DNA of 64,000 nucleotides from Hymenoscyphus infarciens (lineage: Eukaryota > Ascomycota > Leotiomycetes > Helotiales > Helotiaceae), in the NCBI GenBank assembly GCA_001414345.1, contig LLCB01000032.1, positions 186,001 to 250,000 of the forward strand, read 5' to 3'. A program made the position numbers and the translations under genes. Below the pieces are notes generated by a model. The model was not told the origin of the DNA, did not search any database, and saw only the letters and a list, made by a program, of their open reading frames with translations. Below, piece after piece: positions 31,666 through 42,565 of this stretch (position 1 is its first letter; the number at the start of each line of letters is the position of its first letter).

Positions 31666-33440
31666 TCATTTGGAATCAGACTCCCACACGCTCCACCAGA
31701 CTCCAAGATTCGAAGCCACGATAAGATCTAACATCTTGAACCCTTCATCATATATTATAAGCTTGCCGAGTTTTGCACGTTTTCCTCGATTGCCACCCCC
31801 AGCCTTTTCTTGACCAAGACTGAGGTCTAACCTACTATCGTCGTAGTCGTCATCACTCGGATCAGCTGCGTAGGACGAGTAATTTGATCGTGGAGGCAAG
31901 GGTGGCCGATATTCTGCGTCGTTCGGATTTAATGTAGAGTGTGAGGACGACTGCGATGCATATGAAGGAGCGGCCCCGGATGTATCTGACGAGGACTTGC
32001 TTCGGACGTGGCCAAATTTCGGAAAAGAGAAGCGTTTGGGACTTGTACTATCTTTGGAATTTGATGTAAAAGAGGCAAACATGTCGGATGAAGGTAGGTT
32101 GAAGCGAAGTTCACTTACAGCCGCAGAGGCTTGCGGTGTGGCCATCGAGTCCGAGGCACTGCTTGTAGTAGAAGGTAAAGTATGTTTGCATTTCAGGGTT
32201 CTCCCTCCTCCACCCGTCGAGAATTTGCAACGCCCTCCCCACGGGCTGGTGAAGATGTATCCTTTGGTGAGTGATCTGTCCGGAGATACTCTCCCTCCCT
32301 CAGGGTTATTATGAGTGGGACTGCTGCCGTAATCTATATCACGTGCGGAGGCGACGCTTCTGGTAGACATATCGGAATCATCCCTCTTGTGTTGCATCGA
32401 AGACCAAAATTTGGACCCCTCCATGGTAATGGTGCGGTCAAAGCTCGGAGCAACAGAGGGTACTTGTCGGCTTTCGCCATTGGGAGGCATGTTCTGCGAT
32501 GGGTTGGTAGAATTGCCTCCAAAGTGGTTGGCCGAGTGAGAATTTCGAAACGTTGTGTAGCCAGGTGCTGTAAGCTGGACTGACATGTCAAAATAAGGCT
32601 TCTTCGATTTCTGTGGTGATGTGGGTCTTTGTTCATTGCGACCACCATCGGTGGTAGGACATCCAGCGACAGTTCCTATATTCCACTGGGCACCGGTAGT
32701 CGGGTCCCGCCGTATGATTGTTATTGAGAATGAGTTTGGGGGTCTCTCCAGTGGTTTGTCATAGTTCAATACCCGTGGTTCAGATCTAGAGTTTCTTGTC
32801 GTCTCATTGCTCGCCTTTGGGACGAAAGATTCGTCCTGTGACGACGTGGGAGCTTCATTCTCGGTTCCCGGTAAGGGAGGTAAAGGTTTCCTTCCTGGCA
32901 TGGAGCTGGGAATGGGTGAGCGTGCTGCTAGAGGGCGCCTTGGAATCGACCGTTGGCTTTGACTTTTGCCGAGGGTCGCCGAGTATAATCCTGAATTCCC
33001 TGACAAATCTTCCACCTGACGAGGAATATCAAGAGACGCTCGAGCTGACTCTGGAAGGGGTTTGCGGGAGATGTCAATGCTGGGTCGAGAGCTACCCTCC
33101 TCTGGTATACTTGCTCGGTCATCTTCCAGTAGTCGTAGATCATCCTCTGTGTTCAAGTGAAGATAATATAAGGAGCTAGCTACATCATGAGCAGTGACAT
33201 TCTTGAGTTGTGGCTTGAGTGTTGAGAGGATGATATCTGAAAGTATAGTAAGTACTTGGATTGAAAAATAAGGGGACATAAACGTGACCTACCTCGGCTG
33301 CCAGGTACTCGTGCAATGTATAGAGTCAGGGGTTGTCGTCTCTGCTCAGTTGGATTCCTAGGGTATCTCGGAGGGTTTGAGGCTAGTTGAGTGATATCAG
33401 AAAGAGAACTGGCTTCCACAAAATTGGGAGCGGGAGCCAT
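31666..33440 (-). CDS. Conserved-looking fungal protein of unknown function
   Basis: Exons 33440-33293 and 33236-31666 (donor GTAGGT, acceptor CAG, phase 1) give 572 aa starting MAPAPNFVEASSLSDITQLA. The residue order suggests three conserved blocks separated by S/P-rich disorder. First is an N-terminal helical block, DIILSTLKPQLKNVTAHDVA, continuing into SLYYLHL. Second is a beta-rich middle (NSFSITIIRRDPTTGAQWN, KPYFDMSVQLTAPGYTTF, YIFTSPWGGRCKFSTGGGGR). Third is a C-terminal block, LGKLIIYDEGFKMLDLIVA, ending in NLGVWWSVWESDSK. I recognise the style of a Pezizomycotina-specific family but cannot give it a name or domain. The tight Gly/Trp-rich motifs argue for a folded core. No signal peptide or membrane helix. 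Confidence 0.8.
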
Positions 33441-34295
33441 GGCTGAGAGGGGATGAACTGAGGGTAGGGCGAGCGGGTCTTCCCCAGTATTTGTATGTAC
33501 CTAGTAGGTGGAGTTGAGGGAATGAGGAAGTCGGAGACTCTAAGAGGAGATTAAGGCCCAACAGCAGTTTCCTTCAACAGCAGAGACGGTATCTGGATAT
33601 AACCTTGCTTGAAGCGCCTGGAAGTGGTGATTCTTATGTAACTTGGTGTTCAGTCACAAATTTGCAGTAGAATTCGGTGCTTGCTTAGAAGAAGAGAAAG
33701 AATCACTGATGGAGCAAGGAAGAGTAGATTCAAATAACGGCAGTGTCGTGGCCATGAGCCATTCACGGCCGGACTTGGGGTTTGGCTGTGGTTGTTGCTT
33801 GCGTTATCCTTAGATGGAGGCTGTGTCTGATCTGCCTGCACTCAGTCTCAAATGGGTGGTGAGTTAGGCGGCTGTCATAGTTCAGCCTCAATTTGACCAC
33901 AGACAAGGCGGCTTTCACCACGGTGTTCCTGAAATACCTTTGCTATCGTCAGAAAAACTTGCCTGCATCTTGGTGGTGAAGTTGTAGTTGTAGTTGTAGT
34001 TGTAGTTGGTGTTTTGTTTTGTTCTAGTCGGAGCGAGGCAACCTGGTTTTGGGTGCTGGCCAGGCTGGCGCTTGCAGGGGTGACTGATTGGTCCGGTAAT
34101 TAATACGCCGACTAAGCAAAAAAGTTCGCGCACATCTTGATCTTCCATTGAAAACTCCATCTGCACAATTGTTCTAGCAGCACCACCGATTTCCCCGCCA
34201 CCATACTGGCCATACTGGAAGAGAAATTTGGACCTTGGGATTGCTGGCATACTTCAGCGTGATATCAATCAATCGGTCCCTCAATTCCAGGCACC
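33441..34295. other. Divergent intergenic region with a (TAGTTG)n repeat
   Basis: 855 bp between divergent starts of the unknown-function gene (-) and RRP14 (+). A GTTGTA hexamer is repeated about four to five times at 33981-34010. A minus-strand frame through it (33915-34250) encodes Tyr-Asn repeats and is probably not a gene. Confidence 0.55.
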
Positions 34296-35978
34296 ATGGT
34301 GGACAGCACCCTGGAGGTTGGTCCCCTCACCTCATTTCACCTCCCCCGCCTTCTTGCAGTCGGCAGACCACATTTACTAAGATCGCATAGGAACGATTGC
34401 GGGAGCATGCAGAATCCTTTGATGGTTTGCTGTCCCTCATTCCAGCAAAGCATTACTATGGGGAAGATAATAGCGTATGTGAATTGAAGTCCCACTCCCA
34501 ACAATATGTAGCTTACAGACCCCGCGCAGGATCAATGGAAGAAGAAGAAGCAGACCAAGGAGCAAGCGGCTGCTGCTAGACGAGCGAAACTCGACCCCGA
34601 CTCCGCCAAGCTCAAGAGTGCGAAGGATATCATGGATGAGCGAGTACGAAAGAGGAAGCTGGCGGAATTGGAGCTCGAGGCAGACGAGGAGGAGTCTGAT
34701 ATCGAGGGCGTCGAGAAGGAACAACCAAAGCAAGGCCTGAAAGTTCCCCAGGAGAAGAAGCAAAAGAAACAAAAGGTCTCGCCCGAGTTAGAGAGTAAAG
34801 ATGATATAAATTCTGCCGAAGCAAAAATTTCAGCCGCTGCCGAAAAACAGGAAAGACAGCGATTGAAGCAGGAGCGAAAGAAGGAAAAGAAATCTCTGAA
34901 GGCAGAGAAGGGTGAACAGAAAAAGGAGAAGGCCACTACCGTTCCTGAAACCAAAGTCGACAAACAACCTGCACCCAAGAAGGTTGACGCCGAGGAAGAT
35001 GGCGGTGTGGATGTAGAGGAGGCAGTCGACAATGAAATAGTCGGGTTTGAGGCCGAGGGCTTAGAAGAGAAACCACAAACAGAGGGATCCTCCGCATCGA
35101 GTCCTAGTCCACAATCACCCACCTTTGACAGCAATTCCAAACCACCGAGCACCACCAATACATCTACATCGTCAACAATACCCCCCGCCACCGCACCTAA
35201 ACACATCAAACTCCCAACAGACCCAGAATTACTAAGAGCAAGATTAGCAGCCCGGATAGAAGCACTTCGAGCTGCTCGAAAGGCAGATGGTCCAGATGGA
35301 ACACCGGCACGAAATCGGCAAGAGCTTATGGAGTCACGGAGGAAGAAGGAGGAGCAGAGACGAGCACATAAAAAGGAACTTCGATTGAAGGCCAAAATCG
35401 AGGAGGAAGCACAACGAGAGGCCGCCATCGCATCAGCTCGAGACTCACCAGCTTCGAGTATGATGAGCCCTTCAGTATATTCGCCACCCCAAAATTTCTC
35501 TTTCGGACGTGTAGCTTTCGCGGACGGTCAGCAACTCGGAGACGATATGACGACGACCCACGCCCCCAAAAAGAAAGGCCCACAAGATCCAGCTACAGCT
35601 CTACAAGCAACGGAAAACAAGCGATTACGATTAGCAGGACTGGACGAGAAGAAGCGTGCCGACATTGAGGAAAAAGATCTATGGCTCAATGCCAAGAAGA
35701 AGGCCCATGGTGAGAAAGTACGAGACGACACTTCCTTACTGAAAAAGACCCTCAAACGAAAAGAGAAGATGAAGAAGAAGAGTGAGAAGGAATGGACGGA
35801 GCGGAAAGAGGGTGTCGCAAAGGGACAGGCGATGAAACAAAAGAAGAGGGAAGAAAATCTTCAAAAACGGAGAGATGGAAAGGGCACAAAGGGAGGAAAA
35901 GTAAAAAGCAAGGGGGCTAAACCTAAGGTCAAATCTAGACCAGGATTCGAGGGCAGTTTTTCGAGTAAGAAGAAGTAA
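34296..35978 (+). CDS. RRP14: Rrp14/SURF6 ribosome biogenesis protein
   Basis: Nucleolar protein needed for pre-rRNA processing of both subunits. Exons 34296-34316, 34391-34474 and 34530-35978 give 517 aa. The N-terminus after splicing reads LREHAESFDGLLSLIPAKHY then YGEDNSDQWKKKKQTKEQ, the family's N-terminal domain. The middle is a highly charged K/E coiled coil and an acidic stretch. The SURF6 core follows: LRARLAARIEALRAARKADG, SRRKKEEQRRAHKKELR, then FSFGRVAFADG, then the lysine-rich tail LKKTLKRKEKMKKKSEKEW to PKVKSRPGFEGSFSSKKK. The frame requires the 3' splice site at 34529; another AG 11 nt upstream (34518) would shift it. Convergent with VPS74. Confidence 0.9.
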
Positions 35979-36686
35979 AAAGGGGCATGATTTAGTAGGG
36001 CGTCTCGGCGTAGCATTTCTGTTAATAGCTGTTTGTCAAGTGAGTTTGCTTGCACAAGACATTGTATGAAGTCTAATCCAAATACAAACCTTTCGTGTAC
36101 ACACAATATTGATCCTCGATTGTGATTTCAAGATGATATTTAGGTGGCAAGCTGATATTATTTTAATCACAACTGATACACAAAGCTGTACTCAAATGGA
36201 ATTAATTATCCCAACTTAGACCAGTTAGTTACAGTATACCACCTTTTCAGTACCTCATCCAAAACATCATTCTCACGCGTAAGAGGGAAAACTGCTACTG
36301 CAATAGGTAAAAACGGATTGTACTACCAAAACTCCCTTTCCCAAACTACCTAATCAGGACGCACCTAAGAACGTACATTTCGTACACCAGAAAAAACCAA
36401 AAGAATAAGGGATCCTTCGCATTTTCTGGGCGTAGAGAGAGAGAGAGAGAGAAAAGCTTTCGTGCATAAGAGAAAGAGAAAAAAACCCAAGCAAGATAGT
36501 TTCACCCACCCCCAAAGCGCCTGTGCGACTATATTTTGTTCGTTGGCAATGACAAACTTGCTTTCTGGTATTTTGGTTTTTGTGGAATTTGGGAAAACTA
36601 TTACGACAATGAAGAAGTCCTCTCCGTCCCTCGGAAGTTGGTTTTTGTGTGCTTCTCTCCCCTAAATGGATAATATTTCTTCTTTC
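35979..36686. other. Intergenic between convergent genes
   Basis: 708 bp of 3' flank for RRP14 and VPS74. Contains an (AG)n run at 36434-36452. No gene. Confidence 0.6.
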
Positions 36687-37952
36687 TTATAGCAAGGAGT
36701 CCAATCTGGTGAAGACACTGAGACATGCTGCTACGACCTGTGAAAGTATTAGTATTGGTCCTTTATTTCTCCGGGTTGGGATATAATTTACCTCGAGTTG
36801 CAATTCTTCGTCCTTTCCATTGGTGACCTCCTCCCCAATAACCTGTCCTAGGTTTGCGCCTACACCTCCCGAAGCTCCACCTGCCCGTTTTCCAAATGGC
36901 CACTGACTGTATTCCGCCAGTAATTCATCTACCTGAGCGAAGGCCCTTTCCCGGGACTCGTGTCCCAAAGTCGCAAGTGCATTCTCCAATACGTTGGCAG
37001 CATAAGCGGCGCAAACCATAGCGATGGTGCGAGTATATCTGAATTTGAGGTTCTCTGGGAGGAACTGACTTCCTGGCAAGACCACCGTTCGTTGTGTCAA
37101 GACGTTTCTGACCCGTCGTCGGATTTCCTCCTTTGCTCCTCCGTCTGCAACTGGATGTGTGGCCATATCGAATAATAGAAAGTTTCTCTTTTCCGTTCGG
37201 AGAATTCCCTTGTCGACGAGGCCTTTAGCTAAACGTTCGCGGACTTGCTTTAATTGGTATCCGATCTTCATGAGGTTCCATGTCTCACCTGGCAGAGAGT
37301 TAGAAATTATTTGGCAGAGGAGATATTGGGACCAGAAACTCACCACTCATCAAATCAATCCATGAACTGACGCTCATTTTCTCGCTAGCCTTCATCATCT
37401 TCAAGGCCTCGTCGAGGAGAACCTCACCCGTTAACGTATCATCAATAACCTCAATTACCCGATCGGCCAAAGGAAATCGTCTCCTCGACGAGTCCTTCTG
37501 CATGCTCACTCGTCCGCGAAATGCCAGCTCGATAACGATGCATCCTCGTAGGGCATATGATATATTGTCGTTCCAGAAAGATAAGTATCCCTAGAAAGAA
37601 ATCGCATTAGTCCACTGCGCAAGCCAAGAAACCCGAGTGACCACCTTGATAGCTAGATAGCTTCAAGAAACCAACTCACTTGCTTATCCTTCAAACCCAA
37701 CAGCAGCACCTCCTCCATCAGCGTCAGCTTGGGCTGCTTGCTCCTCTCCGCACTCTCACTAATATCCCTCGGGTCAAAGGCGATCTTGTGTCCATTCTCG
37801 CCATTCTCATAAGACGTCTCTGGTCCACCGGTATCGCGAGAACCTCCAGCCTTGGGCGCAGGTGAGGCGACACGGCTAGAATCTCCCTCCTCATTCTCAG
37901 CGCCCGCACCACCACCGCCTCCACCTCGTCTTCGTGTGAGTCCCGTGGACAT
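36687..37952 (-). CDS. VPS74: Vps74/GOLPH3 Golgi phosphatidylinositol-4-phosphate effector
   Basis: Cytosolic Golgi-associated protein that binds PI4P and retains glycosyltransferases. Exons 37952-37680, 37590-37344, 37288-36792 and 36737-36687 give 355 aa, close to yeast Vps74. The N-terminus is disordered ([17 protein letters not shown]). The GPP34 domain then starts [32 protein letters not shown], followed by [42 protein letters not shown], the [11 protein letters not shown] beta-hairpin and [15 protein letters not shown]-terminal helix bundle ends [10 protein letters not shown]. The hairpin used for oligomerisation is present. All four donors and acceptors keep phase. Confidence 0.95.
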
Positions 37953-38739
37953 TTCGACAATTGTTGTATCGTGGGTATGTTTTGGGTTTGGGGTGCGAGG
38001 GATTGAGCACAGGGGCGACGAGTCGAACCTCAAATGGGGCGCGAGTGCGTAAGTTAGCTGTAAGACAGATTTCTTTTCGGATCGCTGCCCGCACGCGGAC
38101 CCTGAATTTCTGCGGCGCTGATCAATTTGTAGGTGTTTGGGAGAAAAGTTGGCGCTGCAAGAAATTAGGTCCAATGTTTAGATGAATTCCAGGTTGGGGG
38201 AAATTTTAGTGAATCGCAATCAGAGGAGTGTGGATAATGGTTGAAGCTGCCTGTGAAGGAAGTTCGTTGCAGGGATGCTGTGAGTAGTGGTGGGACTATA
38301 TTAAGGCGAGGCTCCGTCAAAGAACTTTTGACATGCGCCGTTTGTGACACAGTACCTTGAGAGCGATGCTAAATTCCGTACCAAGGAGAACCGTTCAAGT
38401 TGCTGAATAAATCATCCATTTCAATAAAAGGAAATTTTGGAGACCCCTATTGAATTTGTCGCCTAGATAAAGGAAGAAAGGGGGTCATTTCGTAGTTTTT
38501 AGAGGTGCCGACCCGTTTCTTGGGTCTATTCAGAGACCAGAATCACTCGATACATCATTCCAGAACAAAACGTAGAAGAGTAGATGGTCTAAACATTGAT
38601 ACAAGCGCATAGAATCGATACGTCATTTGAAAATAATACAGATTCTGTGCTGCAAAAGGCCATTATCAGTCTTCATTCCATGGCTATGTGACCCCTTCCA
38701 ACACCGTCATTCCCTTCCCCTATTATACAATTGATTCGT
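37953..38739. other. Intergenic, no gene supported
   Basis: 787 bp containing the promoter of VPS74 and the 3' flank of the acyl carrier protein gene. Nothing else recognised. Confidence 0.55.
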
Positions 38740-39410
38740 CTAGTGAGCTACAGAGTAGTTAGCAGACATACTTCAAATTTTATACGGGGAACTTACCATC
38801 TGGTTGAGCAACGATGTATTGCACTGCCTTGTCAACTATAGAGAAGTTAGTTTCCACACATCATTTCGTGCCTTGAGTACTCCATACCACTGTGGATAGC
38901 ATCTGCTTCCTTATCTGGGATCTCGATACTGAATTCCTGCAAGCACGTCAAAATCCATCCCGAGCACTCTGCCTCCCAAATAAACATACCTCCTCAATAG
39001 CCATAACAACCTCAACGGTATCCAAGCTGTCCAACCCAAGGTCGTTTGCGAAGTGTGCGGTAGGTGAGATCTAATTGACTGTTAAATTCAGGGGCCCCGT
39101 ATGTATCTCGATGTCATATAGTACCTTGGTAGGGTCGGCAACCTGCGACAGACATTAGTAAAATCCCCAACAATGTTCCAATCATGCTTACTTTGTCAAA
39201 GTTTTTCAGTAAATCAGCTATTCTTCCTGTGACTTCACCCTCGCTGAGACCGGCAGCTGCCGAATAGCATCTTGCTGCTTGGAAAGCGGACGGGGCGAAT
39301 TGAGATTTTGTGAAGAGGCCGGTGGATGCTGGACGGACAATTGGGCTCGACTTTCGTACTGCCTGGCATGTAGCGCTACGCGCGGATCTGAGAAGGGCTG
39401 TTCGGAACAT
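38740..39410 (-). CDS. Mitochondrial acyl carrier protein (complex I subunit NDUFAB1 type)
   Basis: Phosphopantetheine carrier of mitochondrial type II fatty-acid synthesis, also a complex I subunit and partner of LYR proteins. Six coding exons: 39410-39192, 39142-39125, 39070-38990, 38936-38888, 38835-38797 and 38747-38740, giving 137 aa. Residues 1-50 form an R/S/A-rich mitochondrial presequence (MFRTALLRSARSATC to ARCYSAA). The carrier domain begins LSEGEVTGRIADLLKNFDK. The attachment site is DLGLDSLDTVE with Ser94. Acidic helix II/III (EEEFSIEIPDKEADAI) follows. Exon 2 is 18 nt and exon 6 contributes only 8 coding nt (last residues Ala-His). Divergent from the 23-kDa complex I subunit. 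Confidence 0.93.
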
Positions 39411-39802
39411 GTTTGGGGATGTATGAGGAGTTGAGGGTGGTTGAAATTGCAGAGTTCTGGATTTGTATGATGAACTTCAAGCTTTGGCTCTGAACTTCTT
39501 CGGGCTGCTAGCTTCACTAGCCACGTGACTCTTGCTCCCTGCCCATTTTGAGATGAGTTGACATTTACTTTTCTCATAGGGTTTAATAGTTTAGTATGGA
39601 TAATTTTTTGATCTCTACGTATTCTCCCAAAATTCCTCAAGCTATTGATAGCTTTTGTCCACTCGATTTGTTGGCAATTGAAACTTTCTAAAACAAGCCA
39701 ATCATCGCTCCCGGATTTTGAATCCTCGACTCAGCGCTCCCCCGAATTTCGAGACCACCAAACCCGCCTCCTCCAACAAACATTGCCACGAGCAACAACA
39801 TT
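39411..39802. promoter_or_regulatory. Bidirectional promoter for two complex I genes
   Basis: 392 bp between the start codons of the acyl carrier protein (-) and the 23 kDa iron-sulfur subunit (+). Both products are respiratory complex I subunits, so shared control is plausible. Confidence 0.55.
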
Positions 39803-40699
39803 ATGGCATCTGCGAAGCCTTTAACGATGCTCGTGGCCCGAAGCCGTCCAACGGCAAGGCTCACGAGCTCTGCGCGTACTTTCAATCCTCCCGCCGCCTA
39901 CGTAGCAGCATTTCCGACAACCTACCTTCGCGCATACGCCACTCCATCTGGACCTCCACCAGCGGGCTTTCGACTACCCAAACCCGAGAGATGGGATGAG
40001 AGCAAGGAATCTTCATTGGATAAGGCTGGAAAGTACTTTCTCTTGACCGAAATGGCCAGGGGAATGTATGTCGCATTGGAGCAATTCTTCCGACCTCCGT
40101 AAGGCTTGCCATTGAGCTCCCAAATCGACCACAGATGCTAATGAAGTTGTAGCTATACAATCTTTTATCCATTTGAAAAGGCATATAACCCATATCGAAG
40201 CTGTTAGGCTAGAACTAACAATTACCCAGGGTCCAATTTCACCCCGATTCAGAGGCGAACACGCCCTACGAAGATATCCTACTGGTGAGGAGCGATGCAT
40301 TGCTTGCAAGCTATGTGAAGCTGTAAGCCATACCCAATTGATCTTATCTGGACCTTTCTAATCATTATGCTAGATCTGCCCCGCCCAAGCAATTACCATC
40401 GAAGCCGAAGAGCGTGAGGACGGAAGCAGAAGGACAACCCGTTACGATATCGATATGACAAAGTGTATTTACTGCGGATTCTGTCAAGAGAGTTGTCCAG
40501 TTGACGCAATTGTCGAATCACCAAATGCTGAATACGCCACGGAGACAAGAGAGGAGCTGCTGTACAACAAGGTATGTTAGGTTATACTTGAACTTGGAGG
40601 TTTGCCACTAACGTCACGCAGGAAAAATTGCTTGCAAACGGAGATAAATGGGAGCCGGAGATGGCTGCTGCCGCTCGAGCAGACGCTCCTTATAGATAG
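39803..40699 (+). CDS. NDUFS8: Complex I 23 kDa iron-sulfur subunit (NDUFS8/TYKY/NuoI)
   Basis: Peripheral-arm subunit carrying clusters N6a and N6b in mitochondrial NADH:ubiquinone oxidoreductase. Exons 39803-40098, 40153-40180, 40230-40322, 40374-40571 and 40622-40699 give 230 aa. An N-terminal presequence rich in R/S/A (to about residue 45) precedes the mature part. Two 4Fe-4S motifs are intact: C131-IA-C134-KL-C137-EAI-C141-P and C170-IY-C173-GF-C176-QES-C180-P. The conserved [18 protein letters not shown] block is encoded by exon 3. Intron 2 (40181-40229) starts GCATAT and ends CCCAG; only this GC-AG junction gives the conserved [12 protein letters not shown]. The C-terminus ends DAPYR. 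Confidence 0.95.
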
Positions 40700-41231
40700 A
40701 TGAGTTTTCTTTGATGGTATCTTGTACATAAGAAATGCAGTTCATAGTTGAACGAACACTTGAAACTAATCGCCTCGGCCTATGGTGCTTTAATCCCTTG
40801 CTTTATGTTCTAATCCTCTAAGTAATACACTGTTGACTACTTAAACGCTGTACTAAAAGAATCAAGCAGAAGCAGAAGGAACATTGAAACTTTGGATGCC
40901 AGTCCTGACTACGATATGAATTACGCAGTCTCCTACTTTTCTTTCCTTGGCCATCCTCAAGCAACGAAAAGAAGATGTAGAGCGGTCTGTTGCTTTGACT
41001 TGTTTTTGGTGAAGGTACCTAGGTAATGTAAGCATTGCAAAAGAAGGAAGGCACGATGGACCCAGTCTAGGTAGTTCCGGTTTCTCTTGGCCTTCTACCA
41101 CCACGAGTTATGGTCGTTCCTTCCCCTCTTGCCTCGATTTCATGCCACCCGACGAGGGCGAGAACTTGAATAGGGAAGGAACGATCACCAGTCCACCCTC
41201 AGAGTACCTAGTACCTACCTACTACCTAGGT

Positions 41232-41247
41232 ACCTACCTAGGTAGGT
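41232..41247. repeat. Perfect 16-nt palindrome ACCTACCTAGGTAGGT
   Basis: Lies in a 50-bp cluster of overlapping TACCTAGG-like words; could form a hairpin or serve as a dimeric factor site. Confidence 0.8.
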
Positions 41248-41586
41248 GACGAGTAGGTCTAGCCTCCCTAGATAAGAACTCGTCGGCCTTCTGGTTTGCT
41301 CGAGAATCGACATCCACGCTCACAGGTGAAGCGAGAAATCAGAAATCAGAAACTTCGGCAACATGTAACACAAAAGAGTCTGGAGATATCTGGGAACTTG
41401 TCGTGCACTCTGCGTTGGCTCTTTTCTAACTAATAGCCATCCCGGTTGAGCTCGCCTTCCTGCGTAGGATGCGGCGAACAATGTGTTGTTCTCTGTGAAG
41501 AGGTTGTCATTCACTTCTGTCGCTTCTCACTTGGGTTCTGTACGCGGGTACCTAGTGGTTGCCGACTCTGCCCATCCGCTTTCTAG

Positions 41587-41602
41587 GACTACCTAGGTAG
41601 TC
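41587..41602. repeat. Perfect 16-nt palindrome GACTACCTAGGTAGTC
   Basis: Sits 91 bp before the start codon of the first BTB gene and has the same ACCTAGGT core as the copies at 41232 and 44038. Confidence 0.8.
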
Positions 41603-41693
41603 GGTGTATTTGCGCGTTTCGCGGGCGGTCAAGTAAACATCAACCCCGCGACTTCATCAGCCAAAATCAACATTGCCTCGTCCAACATCAACC

Positions 41694-42565
41694 ATGGGCA
41701 CCAAGTCATCCGGAAAGAAGGCCAAGGCCAAGAAGAATCCCAAGCTAGCAGCAAAACCATCCAGCAAAAAGCACAAGAAGGAGAACACCGCGACAACGAA
41801 GACCCAACCACCACCAATCAACAAAAAGGACAAGAAGAAGAGCAATGCGCCCAAGCCCAAGGCCAAACCCCCCATCAAAAAGTCCAAGAGAAAGGAGAAG
41901 GCTGCGATCAGGAACGAAGCTCACGAGTCGCACAGCTTTGGAAGGTGAGCATCAGATATCGCGTGGATTTGCTATCCAGGGTATTCTAACATTGTAACAG
42001 CGGGATCGGCACGGATATGATCGACTTTAGAGTTGGGCAAGCCTCAAAACTGTTTCGAGTACACAAGAATATCCTGGATGAAAAGGCACCCTCTTTCTCC
42101 ACCCGCGCCGCCTTGCTCCCGGATGTAGAGCTTAATATCTTTGGACTCTTCGCCGAGTGGCTCTACACAGGGGAAATTCAACAAAGTCCAATGTACAAGG
42201 GAACAGACCCACATATGGAACGATTCAAGCTGTATGGATTCGCTCTGGAGTTCGACCTTGCGCCGTTGATGGATTATACTCTGAAGGAAGTCATCAAAGG
42301 ATACAGAGCTTCGCACTCACAGGTGTCTTTGGAAGATGTCAAATACGCCTACACCAACTTTCCATCTGGGCCTTTTAGGGATTTTGTGTTGCAGTCCTTT
42401 CACTTTAGCCTCAGATGCGACAAGTGGTATCTTGACAAGAAGCTTGATGTAAATTACATTGCAAAAGCCGGTCGACTACTCGCTGAATGTGGGACACTTG
42501 GGGCGGATCTTATTGCTGCTATGGTATCCAATCCTGTTCGTGATAATGCTAATGACCCGATATGA
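41694..42565 (+). CDS. BTB/POZ-domain protein, copy 1 of a tandem cluster
   Basis: Exons 41694-41944 and 42001-42565 (donor GTGAGC, acceptor AACAG, phase 2) give 271 aa. The first exon encodes a very lysine-rich tail (KKAKAKKNPKLAAK, KKDKKKSNAPKPKAK), probably a nuclear/nucleolar targeting segment. The second encodes a BTB fold: MIDFRVGQASKLFRVHKNIL, then LFAEWLYTGEI, then KLYGFALEFDLAPLMDYTL and YAYTNFPSGPFRDFV. These match the fungal BTB family with VHK...L, F..WLYTG and LY.fA... motifs. The segment after VHKNIL is about 15 residues shorter than in copy 3, so the central helix/strand may be incomplete. Partner unknown; BTB proteins usually dimerise and may bind cullin-3. Confidence 0.78.

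Larger units (their letters stand above)
40700..41693. other. Intergenic with CCTAGG palindromes
   Basis: About 1 kb upstream of the first BTB gene. Contains clustered TACCTAGG/ACCTACCT words at about 41197-41255, including the perfect 16-nt palindrome at 41232-41247, and another 16-nt palindrome at 41587-41602. No gene. Confidence 0.6.

Noticed and set aside
33915..34250. 111-aa minus-strand frame with Tyr-Asn repeats
   Set aside because: The repeat is a by-product of the (TAGTTG)n microsatellite; no conserved flanking sequence.
34532..35428. 298-aa open frame on the minus strand
   Set aside because: Exactly antisense to the lysine/glutamate-rich RRP14 exon; the Ser/Phe/Leu-rich composition is the expected shadow of AAG/GAG-rich coding sequence.
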